DNA of 47,970 nt from a virus. The position numbers were made by a program, and so were the translations under genes. The notes below the pieces were generated by a model. It was not told where the DNA came from and ran no database searches. It saw only the letters and a program-made list of their open reading frames with translations. The DNA lies in IMG/VR virus record IMGVR_UViG_3300045003_000008, positions 1 to 47,970 of that record; one strand, given 5' to 3'. Numbering within the stretch: the first letter of the stretch is position 1; every line of letters begins with the position of its first letter. Below, in pieces: positions 1-7,994 of this stretch.

Positions 1-223
1 CATTGACGCTCTGACTTCAGACTGGAAGAACAAACCCGATGTTGAAGTCGTCAATAAAGTTGATGACATTCAAGACCCCAAGGTTAGGCAAGAAGCTCTG
101 AATGATGGGGTTGATCATACTAACACTGTCGGCTTTGTTGGCAGTGATGGGAAGGTTCGTGTCTTTGCCGGACAGGTAAAATCTCCCGAGGCTGTGAATG
201 CGGTTCTGTACCACGAAGCTCTG
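1..223. repeat. Left copy of 223-bp terminal direct repeat
   Basis: Bases 1-223 match 47748-47970 except at one position (G128 versus A47875, a Val/Ile change in the encoded protein). The repeat lies inside an uninterrupted reading frame. It is best read as the overlap left when a circular or circularly permuted phage genome was assembled. A true terminal redundancy cannot be excluded. Confidence 0.95.
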
Positions 224-3200
224 GGTCACTACGGTCTTGCCCAACAGTTCGGTGCTGGTCTGGACAAGGTTCTCACGTCCTTAACCGAACGCAATGTTGG
301 TGGCTTCGGAAAGGAAGTTGCTGACTGGCAGAAGGCTAATCCGGGAGCATATGGTGGAAATAAACTCCGAGCTGCGGAAGAAGTTCTGGCTGAGAAGTCT
401 CAAGCCGGCCCCCTCGCTAAGTCCTGGGGTGATGCTGTCGTTGCTCATCTCCGCCGTTTTGGTCGGCGTATGGGTCTTAATCTGTCATATTCAGATGCGG
501 AAATAAACCACATCCTGTCGATGGCCCATGATGCGGTCATCAACGGTAAGACTGACGCCGCTAGCAATCGCTTCGCCGCACCCAAGGCCACTCAGGATCG
601 TGGTACATCTCAATGGTTAAACTTTGCAGACAACGAATCCGATACTGGTAATCGTTTCAAGACTGCAACTAAAACTGGTGAGCAACTTGGTCGTGAAGCC
701 GATGAGGCCATGCGAAACGCTAAGTGGGGTGAGACGGCCAGGGATCGTCTGATCAAGGCTCAACGTGTTCTGTCTCAATATGGTGGTGATCATCCTGAGG
801 CCCGTCAGATTGCTGATGAGGCTGCGGATGAACTCGGCTATCCTCGTATTGAACATGCCACCGTTGATACTGAACGTCCTGAACTAATTGGTGACTCCGT
901 CTTTGACAATCGTCCCATCAAGCCGGGTGAGGAGTTCCAAGGTCATTCCCCCGCTGAACTTGAACAGGCTGGGGTGATCAAGAACATCCGGGCCAACAAC
1001 AAGCTCATGACCCCTAATCAGCTTAACCGATCCATCGCTGATGGTAGCTATCAAGTTAAGCAGATGGAGTACGCTTACCACGCCACTGATCGGGATTATG
1101 TTCCGACTGAGCGGTCATGGGATGATGTCCGTCAAGAGGCTTTGCAGTCTGGTTTCAGTCCGTCTCAGATTAAGGCCATGGGTAATGGTCCAGACATCTC
1201 CAAACGTCTGTTCCGTATTCAGGCGGCTGCCAAGGTTCTGGACAACCGTATCTCTGGTATTCTTGAGAAGTTTGATACCCCCGAATGGTCTGAGGGGCAT
1301 AAGGACGAACTCCGCCAAGCTCTGGTCGATCATGCGTACATTCTATCAAAGCTCCGTGATGAACGGGCTGAGACCGCTCGTGCGCTGAACATGTCCAAGC
1401 TTGGTTACACTCGTGACCAAATGCAGACCTTCGGCGAAATCCTTCGGGAGAGTGGCGGCACTCTGAGTCCGTTGGGCGATGACGAGACCCTCAATCGTTT
1501 CGCTCGTACCCTTAAGGGACTTGTTGGTGGTCACAACCCCGCCGGATTGAACTCCGCTGTCAGTTCTCTGTCCAAGCCCAATTGGGAAGACTACCTGACC
1601 ACCCTGCACCAGAACATGATGCTCAGTGGTCTAAGTACTCACGTCAAGGCTCCCCTTGATATGATGATCGGTATCGGTCGTGATCTGTTGGACAATGCCA
1701 CTGCACTCCCCATGAGTGCCGGACGAGAAGCCCTGAGGTCTATTGGTATCAACGTTAAGCCGGGTGTTCATCCGACTGAAGTTGCTGCCCGTCTTTGGGG
1801 TATTCTTCGTGCTGGTCTTGATGCTCATACGTATCAATCCACAGCGTCCACCTTCATCAATGGTGGTTACAATCCCAATGGCTTCGGTGGAAAACAAAAC
1901 GCCCGTATTCCTGTTGTCTCCAAGGTCACGGACCTGATCTCTGCTCAGGACGCGTTCTTCCGTGCGTTTGCCACTAACATGCACCTCTACGGTCTTGGTA
2001 CTCGTCAAGCCCTTGAGGAGGCTCGGGCTAACGGCACCTCTAAGGATTGGGACACGATCATGACCCAAGGTGCTAACTATGCTCGTAACCCCAGCGTCAA
2101 GCTCCTCAACGATGCCAAGGCGGCCGCTGATGAGAACTTGCTCCTCAACAAGAACAAGTTCACTGAGCCTCTGGACAAGTTGAAGAGGACTGGTCCAGAC
2201 TCCAGTTTCCTTCAACGCGCTGGGGCATTCGTTGCCAACTTCCTCACTCCGTTTGTTCGAGTTGAGTCCAACAGTTTGATGAACCGTGTCATCCGTCGTA
2301 GCCCATTGGCCTTCTTCGACCAGAAGACGATCAATGATCTCAAGGCGGGTGGTATCCATGCGGACGTGGCTATGAGCCGTATCATCATGGGTACCGCGGC
2401 CATTGCGTCCTACTGGATGGCTGCGGGGCAGGGTAAGACGACTGGTGAAGGTCCGGACAATCCAGCTAAAAAGGCTGTTCTCGAAGCGGCTGGTTGGAGA
2501 CCCAACGCTGTTCACGAGAATGGACAGTACAATACTGGTAATAAACTTGGTATCAGTCTTAACCCCTTCGATGTACACAATGCCACAGCCTCTATGGTTG
2601 CTGATCTACGTGAGGCGTACGAGAAGGGGGCGAACCAAGGCCAAGTTGGTAATGGACTGAAGTTGGCTGTTCTGTCGTCCATCAAGTCACTTACCGATAT
2701 GAGTTGGGTGTCTGATATTGCTCCCGCTGTCAACGCTCTGACTGCACCGAACACCTCGATGGAGCAGAAGGTTGCACAGTTTGCTGGTGATCAAGCATCC
2801 ACTATGGTTCCCAATCTCTTCGGCCAAGCGGCTCGTGTGTCCGATCAGGGGCAACCTATGACGTACACTCCGGGCTCGATCAGTGACACCGTTAGGAACT
2901 CTGTCATGGCGAACATCCCCGGCCTTCGGGAACAACTACCCAAGCGGATGGACGTGTACGGTGAACCTGTTCAGTCTGGTGCTACTATGTTTGGTCAACA
3001 TACTTGGCTGCTTCAGAACAACCGTTCCGTTGCTGGTAATCACGTTGATGAGACTACTGACGTTGCCAAACAAGAGGTTACTCGTCTGAGCGAGTTGTAT
3101 CAGGAAAATCTTATTAGTCCAATTCAACGAAACATCTCCGTTAATGGACAGAAGATGAAACTGACCAATGACCAGATGAGCGAGTATCAACATATGGCTG

Positions 3201-3343
3201 GTCAGGAAATCTTGGCTCGTCTCCATGAAGAGATGAGTTCACCTGAATGGTCCACCATGTCTGATGAGGACAAGGCTGAATGGATCAGGGACATGCAGAA
3301 GTCGGCTAAGGCTGATGTGAGGGGGTATCTCTATGGAGAATGA
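1..3343 (+). CDS. Giant ejected virion protein with metallopeptidase motif (C-terminal 1,113 residues)
   Basis: This is the downstream part of a gene that starts at 46675 and crosses the contig junction; the frame is open from base 2 to the stop at 3341-3343. Joined, it encodes about 1,471 aa. An HEALGHYGL motif (HExxHxxG, His429-His433 of the joined protein) is the zinc-peptidase signature seen in phage polyvalent proteins. A later stretch containing FLTPFVR followed by an arginine-rich helix resembles the helical polyvalent-associated domains (LPD38-like, tentative). It is the last of three ejection-type genes, in the position of P22 gp16, so it is probably packaged in the capsid and injected with the DNA. 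Peptidase activity is inferred from the motif only. It overlaps the holin gene by 11 bases. Confidence 0.85.
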   Translation, partial: IDALTSDWKNKPDVEVVNKVDDIQDPKVRQEALNDGVDHTNTVGFVGSDGKVRVFAGQVKSPEAVNAVLYHEALGHYGLAQQFGAGLDKVLTSLTERNVGGFGKEVADWQKANPGAYGGNKLRAAEEVLAEKSQAGPLAKSWGDAVVAHLRRFGRRMGLNLSYSDAEINHILSMAHDAVINGKTDAASNRFAAPKATQDRGTSQWLNFADNESDTGNRFKTATKTGEQLGREADEAMRNAKWGETARDRLIKAQRVLSQYGGDHPEARQIADEAADELGYPRIEHATVDTERPELIGDSVFDNRPIKPGEEFQGHSPAELEQAGVIKNIRANNKLMTPNQLNRSIADGSYQVKQMEYAYHATDRDYVPTERSWDDVRQEALQSGFSPSQIKAMGNGPDISKRLFRIQAAAKVLDNRISGILEKFDTPEWSEGHKDELRQALVDHAYILSKLRDERAETARALNMSKLGYTRDQMQTFGEILRESGGTLSPLGDDETLNRFARTLKGLVGGHNPAGLNSAVSSLSKPNWEDYLTTLHQNMMLSGLSTHVKAPLDMMIGIGRDLLDNATALPMSAGREALRSIGINVKPGVHPTEVAARLWGILRAGLDAHTYQSTASTFINGGYNPNGFGGKQNARIPVVSKVTDLISAQDAFFRAFATNMHLYGLGTRQALEEARANGTSKDWDTIMTQGANYARNPSVKLLNDAKAAADENLLLNKNKFTEPLDKLKRTGPDSSFLQRAGAFVANFLTPFVRVESNSLMNRVIRRSPLAFFDQKTINDLKAGGIHADVAMSRIIMGTAAIASYWMAAGQGKTTGEGPDNPAKKAVLEAAGWRPNAVHENGQYNTGNKLGISLNPFDVHNATASMVADLREAYEKGANQGQVGNGLKLAVLSSIKSLTDMSWVSDIAPAVNALTAPNTSMEQKVAQFAGDQASTMVPNLFGQAARVSDQGQPMTYTPGSISDTVRNSVMANIPGLREQLPKRMDVYGEPVQSGATMFGQHTWLLQNNRSVAGNHVDETTDVAKQEVTRLSELYQENLISPIQRNISVNGQKMKLTNDQMSEYQHMAGQEILARLHEEMSSPEWSTMSDEDKAEWIRDMQKSAKADVRGYLYGE

Positions 3344-3560
3344 AACCGCTATTGATCTGGCGGAACGGGTGGCGGTCCTTGAGACTGAGTGGTCCAATAC
3401 TAAGGACGACCTGAAGGAGATTAAGGGTAAGCTCGATGATCTCCTTCATCTTAAATCAAAGGGGATGGGGGCCTTGGGGCTTGTGTCCCTTTTGATTGGT
3501 TCAGGCATGATCGGCTTGGTTATTACTATCGTCAACATCTTTAGACAGCCGCATCTCTAA
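3333..3560 (+). CDS. XhlA-like holin or holin accessory protein
   Basis: This is a 75-aa protein with an acidic heptad-like coiled coil (residues 7-38) followed by one hydrophobic segment (about 46-68) and a short tail. That is the layout of the XhlA/haemolysin family of phage membrane proteins. It starts inside the end of the ejection-protein gene and its stop shares one base with the start of the endolysin gene, so the lysis genes are translationally coupled. Its expected role is an inner-membrane lesion or depolarisation that triggers lysis. The family call rests on topology rather than conserved residues. Confidence 0.7.
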   Translation: MENETAIDLAERVAVLETEWSNTKDDLKEIKGKLDDLLHLKSKGMGALGLVSLLIGSGMIGLVITIVNIFRQPHL

Positions 3561-4090
3561 TGGGGAGGAAGATCGTACTAGGAGCAGGTGCAGGGGCATC
3601 CATAATGGCCATCGTAATGACGGCTGTTGTCCCCGAAATCCAACAGTTCGAAGGCTACCGCAGTGTGCCATATCATGACATCCACGGAGTACTGACTGTC
3701 TGCAATGGGCACACCGGCCCCGATGTAGTAGTTAAGAAAGTGTACAGCCAATCTGAGTGTGCAGACCTTACGGCTAAAGATGCAAGTAAGGCGGCGGATG
3801 GTATCCTTAAAGTTAGCCCTCATCTTAAATATCATCCAATGCAACTTGCAGCGGCTATTAGTTTTGGTTATAATGTAGGTGTAGGGAATTACGCCAAGAG
3901 TTCTGTTGCGTCCAATTTCAATACTGGTAACTTCCAGGCTGGATGTTCGGCTCTACTCAAATATACCTATTCAGGTGGTGTCTATTCCAAAGGTCTCGAC
4001 GCTCGTCGGCACTACGAATATGACATCTGCACTTCAACTCTAACCCCAAAAGGATTAGTTAATGTGGGCGTTAGTACTCAACCTAGTTAG
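3560..4090 (+). CDS. SAR endolysin, glycoside hydrolase family 24 lysozyme
   Basis: This is a 176-aa muramidase. The catalytic triad spacing E-x8-D-x5-T is intact (Glu31, Asp40, Thr46), as in T4/P21-type lysozymes that cut the MurNAc-GlcNAc bond. Residues 5-24 form a weakly hydrophobic segment rich in Gly and Ala after Arg-Lys, typical of a signal-arrest-release (SAR) domain. The enzyme would be exported by Sec, tethered in the membrane and activated on depolarisation. Cys48 lies close to the active site and could take part in disulfide control, as in other SAR endolysins (inference). Its start overlaps the holin stop, and the i-spanin begins inside its 3' end. Confidence 0.92.
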   Translation: MGRKIVLGAGAGASIMAIVMTAVVPEIQQFEGYRSVPYHDIHGVLTVCNGHTGPDVVVKKVYSQSECADLTAKDASKAADGILKVSPHLKYHPMQLAAAISFGYNVGVGNYAKSSVASNFNTGNFQAGCSALLKYTYSGGVYSKGLDARRHYEYDICTSTLTPKGLVNVGVSTQPS

Positions 4091-4655
4091 TAAAGTAATA
4101 CCGAACCTTAATATGGCATCACTCATTCAATGGATACCTAAATATCTTGGACTGGTGTTTTCCTATATTGCATCACACTGGCGTGTTAGTCTCGGTATTT
4201 TTCTCAGTGGATTGCTGCTCGGTCTCAGCTACATTGGGTATCATGAGCATAGTCTCCTTCTAAAGGAACGAGCTGCACATCAACAAGACATTGCTAACTT
4301 CAAGCATGCTCAAGCACTATCAGACGCAAAGGCTGAGGGTGAGAAGAACGCACTTCAGAAGGAGTCACAGGCAAATGCGGACGAAGCGGATGCTAAGTAT
4401 TCCGCTCTGCTTGCTGAGTATCGCGCTAACCTCGTGCGCTACAAAGCCAGTCAAAGTGGAACCAGTCAAGCCGATCATAATCAACTTCAACCCACCCAAA
4501 GCGGCGACGGACCCGGTACAAGTTCCTCAGTTCCTCAAGAACTGACAATTTCGCTAGAGGATGCGAATATATGTGCGGTGAACACGGCTCGTTTGCAGTC
4601 CGTCCACGATTGGGCGATGGAGGTACAAAAATCTAATGGCACTGAAACCAAGTAA
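4062..4655 (+). CDS. i-spanin (Rz-like inner-membrane spanin subunit)
   Basis: This is a 197-aa protein with one strong transmembrane segment (about residues 41-60) after a short amphipathic leader. A long charged helical region (about 66-128) would span the periplasm as a coiled coil, followed by a low-complexity Ser/Gln/Gly stretch. An AAGGA ribosome-binding site lies 8 bases before the ATG, which is inside the endolysin gene. The o-spanin gene is embedded entirely within it in the +1 frame, the classic Rz/Rz1 arrangement. Together they disrupt the outer membrane of a Gram-negative host. Confidence 0.88.
   Translation: MWALVLNLVSKVIPNLNMASLIQWIPKYLGLVFSYIASHWRVSLGIFLSGLLLGLSYIGYHEHSLLLKERAAHQQDIANFKHAQALSDAKAEGEKNALQKESQANADEADAKYSALLAEYRANLVRYKASQSGTSQADHNQLQPTQSGDGPGTSSSVPQELTISLEDANICAVNTARLQSVHDWAMEVQKSNGTETK
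4375..4545 (+). CDS. o-spanin (Rz1-like outer-membrane lipoprotein), nested in the i-spanin gene
   Basis: This is a 56-aa reading frame wholly inside the i-spanin gene. It starts with basic residues (MRTKR), then a hydrophobic signal and the lipobox LTSC, whose Cys21 would be lipidated. The mature 36-residue peptide is proline-rich (six prolines), as is usual for Rz1 proteins. The start was chosen for the AAGGAG sequence 10 bases upstream of ATG 4375; an in-frame ATG at 4390 is a possible alternative. It acts with the i-spanin to fuse inner and outer membranes in the final lysis step. Confidence 0.88.
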   Translation: MRTKRMLSIPLCLLSIALTSCATKPVKVEPVKPIIINFNPPKAATDPVQVPQFLKN

Positions 4656-4824
4656 AGTCCCTGGTAAAAAGGCAGGCCCGAATGGATCATTCCCTGTGGG
4701 TGACAAAAAGCACGCTCGCCTAGCCATTTCTGGTGCAACCCGATCTGAACGGGCGGGAAACATTTCTAAATCGACCGAAGCCAAGATCAAGGCTGAGGCA
4801 CGAAGGGAGCTAAAAAAGAAATGA
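4636..4824 (+). CDS. Small basic phage protein, function unknown
   Basis: This is a 62-aa, strongly basic protein with a central FPVGDKKHARLAISGA-like segment. Similar short motifs (F-P-x-x-D-x-x-H-A) recur in small phage and bacterial proteins of unknown function. GGAGG lies 12 bases before the ATG. It starts within the i-spanin 3' end and its stop overlaps the next start (ATGA), so it belongs to the same rightward transcript. No enzymatic motif is visible. Confidence 0.7.
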   Translation: MALKPSKVPGKKAGPNGSFPVGDKKHARLAISGATRSERAGNISKSTEAKIKAEARRELKKK

Positions 4825-5054
4825 GACGGATGAGAGCTGGTGGTCTTCATGTCCCTCATCCAGGGAATACTCCTATCGTTGACCATACTAATTTTACTGA
4901 CAATCGTCCCACTATTGGTGGACAGAGTAGTAACTTTAACCCTGGTGCCAATGCTGGCCCACTTCCTAATGGTCCGATGAGATATCCTCCTGGAGAGTCC
5001 AGAGTTCAGAAGAACGTGGCTCGTAATCTCAACAAGGGGGATGTACCTTACTAA
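4821..5054 (+). CDS. Hypothetical protein, 77 aa
   Basis: This protein is rich in Pro, Gly and Asn, with no hydrophobic segment or recognised domain. It is linked to its neighbours by an ATGA overlap upstream and a one-base TAATG overlap downstream. That tight coupling supports translation in the late operon. It could be a minor virion or morphogenesis protein, but nothing in the sequence decides this. Confidence 0.65.
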   Translation: MRRMRAGGLHVPHPGNTPIVDHTNFTDNRPTIGGQSSNFNPGANAGPLPNGPMRYPPGESRVQKNVARNLNKGDVPY

Positions 5055-5179
5055 TGCCACTTCAAAAGGGCAAATCCAAGAAGGCGTTTGTGTCTAATAT
5101 CAAGGCTGAGATTGCAGCAGGTAAACCTCAGAAGCAAGCGGTAGCAATCGCTTACAGTCAGAAACGAAGGAGCAAGTAA
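5054..5179 (+). CDS. Conserved tiny phage protein, 41 aa
   Basis: This is a 41-aa basic protein with the pattern K-G-K-S-K-K near the start and G-K-P-Q-K-Q-A-V-A-I-A-Y in the second half. I recognise this as a small protein type widespread in tailed phages, often near structural or lysis genes; its function is unknown. It starts at ATG 5054 in a TAATG overlap with the preceding gene and ends in a TAATG overlap with the next. These junctions and the family resemblance make it a credible gene despite its size. Confidence 0.75.
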   Translation: MPLQKGKSKKAFVSNIKAEIAAGKPQKQAVAIAYSQKRRSK

Positions 5180-5280
5180 TGGCTAAGAAGATGACCATGG
5201 CACAGTACGAGAAGACTGCTGCTGATAAGAAGGCGGACAAGAAGGCTCTCGCGGCCATCAACAAGAAGCGGAAGAAGTAA
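5179..5280 (+). CDS. Lysine-rich micro-protein, 33 aa
   Basis: This is a 33-aa reading frame, about 40 percent lysine, with no hydrophobic residues to suggest a membrane role. AAGGAG lies upstream and both ends share one base with neighbouring genes (TAATG), so it fits the run of coupled small genes. It could bind nucleic acid or packaged DNA, but this is only inferred from charge. Confidence 0.6.
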   Translation: MAKKMTMAQYEKTAADKKADKKALAAINKKRKK

Positions 5281-5531
5281 TGGACTTCCTCAAGCGCTTC
5301 GAGAACTTTCTCCTCCTTGAGGACAAAGCTGCCGATGCACTTGGGGGAGACAAGCCCGGTCACACGCTCTCAGGCACATTCGGTAGAGCATATGCCAAGC
5401 ACAAGATTTGGGCTGTCTATCTCGTAGTTCCGGTCGTTAACTTCTTCGCATACCTTATTGCAGGACAGAAAGATCATTGTCAAACTGTTGCTGCTAACGA
5501 GGCAGCTGAAGACGGTGGACCAGGAGAATAG
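5280..5531 (+). CDS. Small single-span membrane protein, 83 aa
   Basis: The N-terminal half is amphipathic and charged. One transmembrane segment (about residues 44-62) follows, then a short acidic tail. The ATG is coupled to the previous gene and has a GGAAG-type binding site. Its last 17 bases overlap the preferred start of the DUF1003 gene. Lying close to the lysis cassette it could be a second holin-like or antiholin-like protein, but no family is recognised. Confidence 0.65.
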   Translation: MDFLKRFENFLLLEDKAADALGGDKPGHTLSGTFGRAYAKHKIWAVYLVVPVVNFFAYLIAGQKDHCQTVAANEAAEDGGPGE

Positions 5532-5898
5532 CTTTGGTGGTCGGGTGGCTGATAAGATTACAGCTTACATTGGTAGCTGGTCTTTTATCATCGCCCAGGC
5601 CATCTTGATGTTTTTCTGGGGGGCAATTAACACACTAGCATTCTGTCGGGTCATTCAGTTCGACCCATATCCTTTTGTCTTCTTGAACCTGTTCATGTCG
5701 GCGGAGGCTGCGTTCTCGACGCCATTAATTCTGATGTCTCAGAACCGAGCAGATGCTCGTTATAGACACCACGTAGAACAGGTAAACAACGCGGTGCTAT
5801 TGCTTCTCACGAGGATGGCACTCAAGTTTAATATCCAAATTGAAGAGTCTGTGTCTGATCTGGCCGATGAGGCCGAAGAGGAGCTAAACGATGATTGA
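5515..5898 (+). CDS. DUF1003 family membrane protein
   Basis: The protein carries the hallmarks of DUF1003: R-x-A-D-K, then GSWSFI, a first membrane helix, FDPYPFVFLNL, an AAFSTPLILMSQNR segment and a trailing charged helix. Two transmembrane helices are expected. Family function is unknown. I chose GTG 5515 (127 aa) because it falls just before the conserved DQENSFGGRVADK start and has GAGG upstream. The longer frame from TTG 5458 has no ribosome-binding site and would overlap the previous gene by 74 bases. DUF1003 genes are mainly bacterial, so this may be an acquired accessory gene. Confidence 0.8.
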   Translation: MDQENSFGGRVADKITAYIGSWSFIIAQAILMFFWGAINTLAFCRVIQFDPYPFVFLNLFMSAEAAFSTPLILMSQNRADARYRHHVEQVNNAVLLLLTRMALKFNIQIEESVSDLADEAEEELNDD

Positions 5899-6028
5899 AA
5901 CTAATCCTTTTAAGTCCCCTCCCGCTGCACCCATTGACGTGGCACTTGAGGATCGAACACATCCAAGTATTTACTTCGGTAGGAATACCAGCCTAGCAAA
6001 GGTTGGTAAAGAGTTCAACAAAGACTAA
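5891..6028 (+). CDS. Hypothetical protein, 45 aa
   Basis: This small reading frame starts at ATG 5891 inside the end of the DUF1003 gene. A good GAGGAG site lies 7 bases upstream, and it ends just before the terminator at 6034. It is the last gene of the rightward transcript. No motif is recognised. Confidence 0.6.
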   Translation: MIETNPFKSPPAAPIDVALEDRTHPSIYFGRNTSLAKVGKEFNKD

Positions 6029-6033
6029 CAAAG

Positions 6034-6072
6034 AAGGCCCCCGAGGAGTGATCCCCGAGGGCCTTTTCTTTT
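6034..6072. terminator. Intrinsic terminator between convergent operons
   Basis: The sequence forms a GC-rich hairpin with a seven-pair outer stem (AAGGCCC/GGGCCTT), two further pairs on each side of an internal mismatch and a six-base loop, followed by TTTTCTTTT. It sits between the end of the rightward genes and the end of the leftward ribonucleotide reductase gene. The opposite strand carries CTTCTTTGTT after the same stem, so it may work in both directions. Confidence 0.88.
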
Positions 6073-6113
6073 AGTACCCTGCGTTATTCATCAACCAAAG
6101 CCATGCTTGGGCT

Positions 6114-7994
6114 CTAGATGATTTCACAGAAACCTGCTGCACAGGCGTACTCTTGGGTTCCGGTGGTTGTGTCTTCTTTTTCGTAGTCTGCAAGTTTGCT
6201 CCAATCAATTGCCTTTGGCATCTTGGTCATCCAGTATTCGTATTCTTCCTTTGTACACTCTTGATAAGGAGCTTGCCGATAAGAGTGCTCACTATAAGGA
6301 AGGAAACTAACTCCAGAAATACTATCGAAGTTTCGATAAACCCAAGCCCCGACGTCGATCCATTCATGCTCTCGAACGTTGATTGTAACGCTAGGCTTGT
6401 GTTCACAGTACTGCTCCTGAACTCGCTTCCATAGTTCTAGATGATCAATAGCAGATAGATGATCGCGGGTAATAGCACCAGCAGGTGAACAATGAGGGAA
6501 ACTAAAGACGACGGTATCATCAGGCTTCGTGACGTCCGGTTCATTCGGCACACCTTGATCAATCATGAACTGCGTGATGGGGTCTTTGCGATCCCCTCGA
6601 ACAGTTCTAATGTAATACTCACTATGTCGAGGATGAATGCCACTAGCACTGTCCACCAGCTGGGAGACAGTACCCGAAGGCTTAACACAAGTGATAGCAG
6701 CAGAAGGTTTAATGCCAAGTTTTTCAGCGAACTCTTTATTAGTTGCAATGGCAATTTCCCTGAGATGACTGAGCAGCTTGGGCTCGTATGCTAGTTGGTT
6801 ATGATCGAGAATTCCGGTAAGGCTGACCCCAAGGAGACGTTCTTCTTCTGTATTACGCCGCCATACACTTCGGAGATATTTAAAGTCAGTGAGGGTAGAT
6901 TGAAAGGTCCCGAGAATGGTGGCCAGTCGCACCTTTCGTCGAAGACTTGCCAAGTTATCTCCAGATCGTACGACAACCTCCGTGAGATTGCAGAATTGAT
7001 TTGGCCTAAGAATGATTTCACTACAGGGATTTGTGCCAAAGTCCCAATCGACGTCTCGTCTTCCATTTCGTGCAGCTTGAGCCACACTTGCTTGGCGATT
7101 AAAAATTCCTCGTTCGCCACTCTTGCTGTCGTAAAGAGATTGCCACTCGCGTAGAAACTCCCCGATCCCAGGTCTTCCCAGGTACACCGCAGAGTTATTA
7201 GCCAGTCCTCGTTGGGCTTCATTCTCCCACCATGCTCCATGCTTTGCGTACCTCATGTCGTCATCCCGTAGATCGGACAGACTGATCATGGCACTACGTC
7301 GGACACCGCCAACCACAACAACATCCGCAATCTTACACATGATGTCATGGCATTCTAGACTGGTTAGTCGTCGTCCACGGGCTTTGCCAATAACTTCACT
7401 GACAAAGGCAAATAGGTCAACCAAAGGCCCAGGTCCACTAGCTCGACCTCCGAAAGTCTTAAGGCGGGCTCCAGCGGGACGTACTCGACTGACGTTCCAC
7501 CCAGGGGTGTAGCCTTCATATAGATAAGTGATGAGATGTCGTAGAGAGCTAGCCCATCCCTCTTTACTGTCGGGTACGATGACCTCAGGCTGATCACCTT
7601 CGATCTTATTTCCGATAATAGGCAGCTGTTCAATGTACTGTCGCTCCACACTGTAACCGACACCAGTACCACACATGAGGATGTACATAGCTTCGTCGAA
7701 AGCTCGGAGGTCATCAACAGTCACATAAGCGCAGTTATAACCAGCCACATGAGTCCTGTCCAAAGCGGGGCCAGCAGTCATCAGGCAACGCATCGAGGGC
7801 ATAATCTCCAGGTCGTGGATCGCATTGGCAATCTCAACCCAGAGGTTAGTATCTTTCAGGCCGAATTCTTGTACTCGTTTGTCCATCCAACCGCAGTAGC
7901 GGGATACAACTTCACCCCAAGTCTCACGCCGGTTTTCTTCGGGCAGCCATCGTGCGTACCGGCTGTATGCGATGAACTTCTGGTAGTCCGTCAT
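6114..7994 (-). CDS. nrdJ: Class II (adenosylcobalamin-dependent) ribonucleotide reductase
   Basis: This protein of about 626 aa matches the monomeric class II reductase that converts ribonucleotides to deoxyribonucleotides with coenzyme B12. Visible features: the active-site loop NPCSEI (Asn322, Cys324, Glu326), a partner cysteine in GYNCAYV (Cys88), and a C-terminal CAAGFC redox pair that would be recharged by thioredoxin. No separate small subunit or activase is present, consistent with class II. It is shorter than the Lactobacillus-type enzyme, as is common in phages. The start is ATG 7994 in an ATGA overlap with the upstream gene; in-frame TTG 8015 and ATG 8000 are less likely. It is the last gene of the leftward transcript. 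Confidence 0.93.
   Translation of the reverse strand: MTDYQKFIAYSRYARWLPEENRRETWGEVVSRYCGWMDKRVQEFGLKDTNLWVEIANAIHDLEIMPSMRCLMTAGPALDRTHVAGYNCAYVTVDDLRAFDEAMYILMCGTGVGYSVERQYIEQLPIIGNKIEGDQPEVIVPDSKEGWASSLRHLITYLYEGYTPGWNVSRVRPAGARLKTFGGRASGPGPLVDLFAFVSEVIGKARGRRLTSLECHDIMCKIADVVVVGGVRRSAMISLSDLRDDDMRYAKHGAWWENEAQRGLANNSAVYLGRPGIGEFLREWQSLYDSKSGERGIFNRQASVAQAARNGRRDVDWDFGTNPCSEIILRPNQFCNLTEVVVRSGDNLASLRRKVRLATILGTFQSTLTDFKYLRSVWRRNTEEERLLGVSLTGILDHNQLAYEPKLLSHLREIAIATNKEFAEKLGIKPSAAITCVKPSGTVSQLVDSASGIHPRHSEYYIRTVRGDRKDPITQFMIDQGVPNEPDVTKPDDTVVFSFPHCSPAGAITRDHLSAIDHLELWKRVQEQYCEHKPSVTINVREHEWIDVGAWVYRNFDSISGVSFLPYSEHSYRQAPYQECTKEEYEYWMTKMPKAIDWSKLADYEKEDTTTGTQEYACAAGFCEII

Noticed and set aside
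1631-2578. 315-codon open frame on the minus strand
   Set aside because: It lies wholly opposite the giant ejection protein, whose frame shows a clear domain motif and codon bias. The minus-strand product is Ser/Thr/Arg-rich with no domain and no ribosome-binding site.
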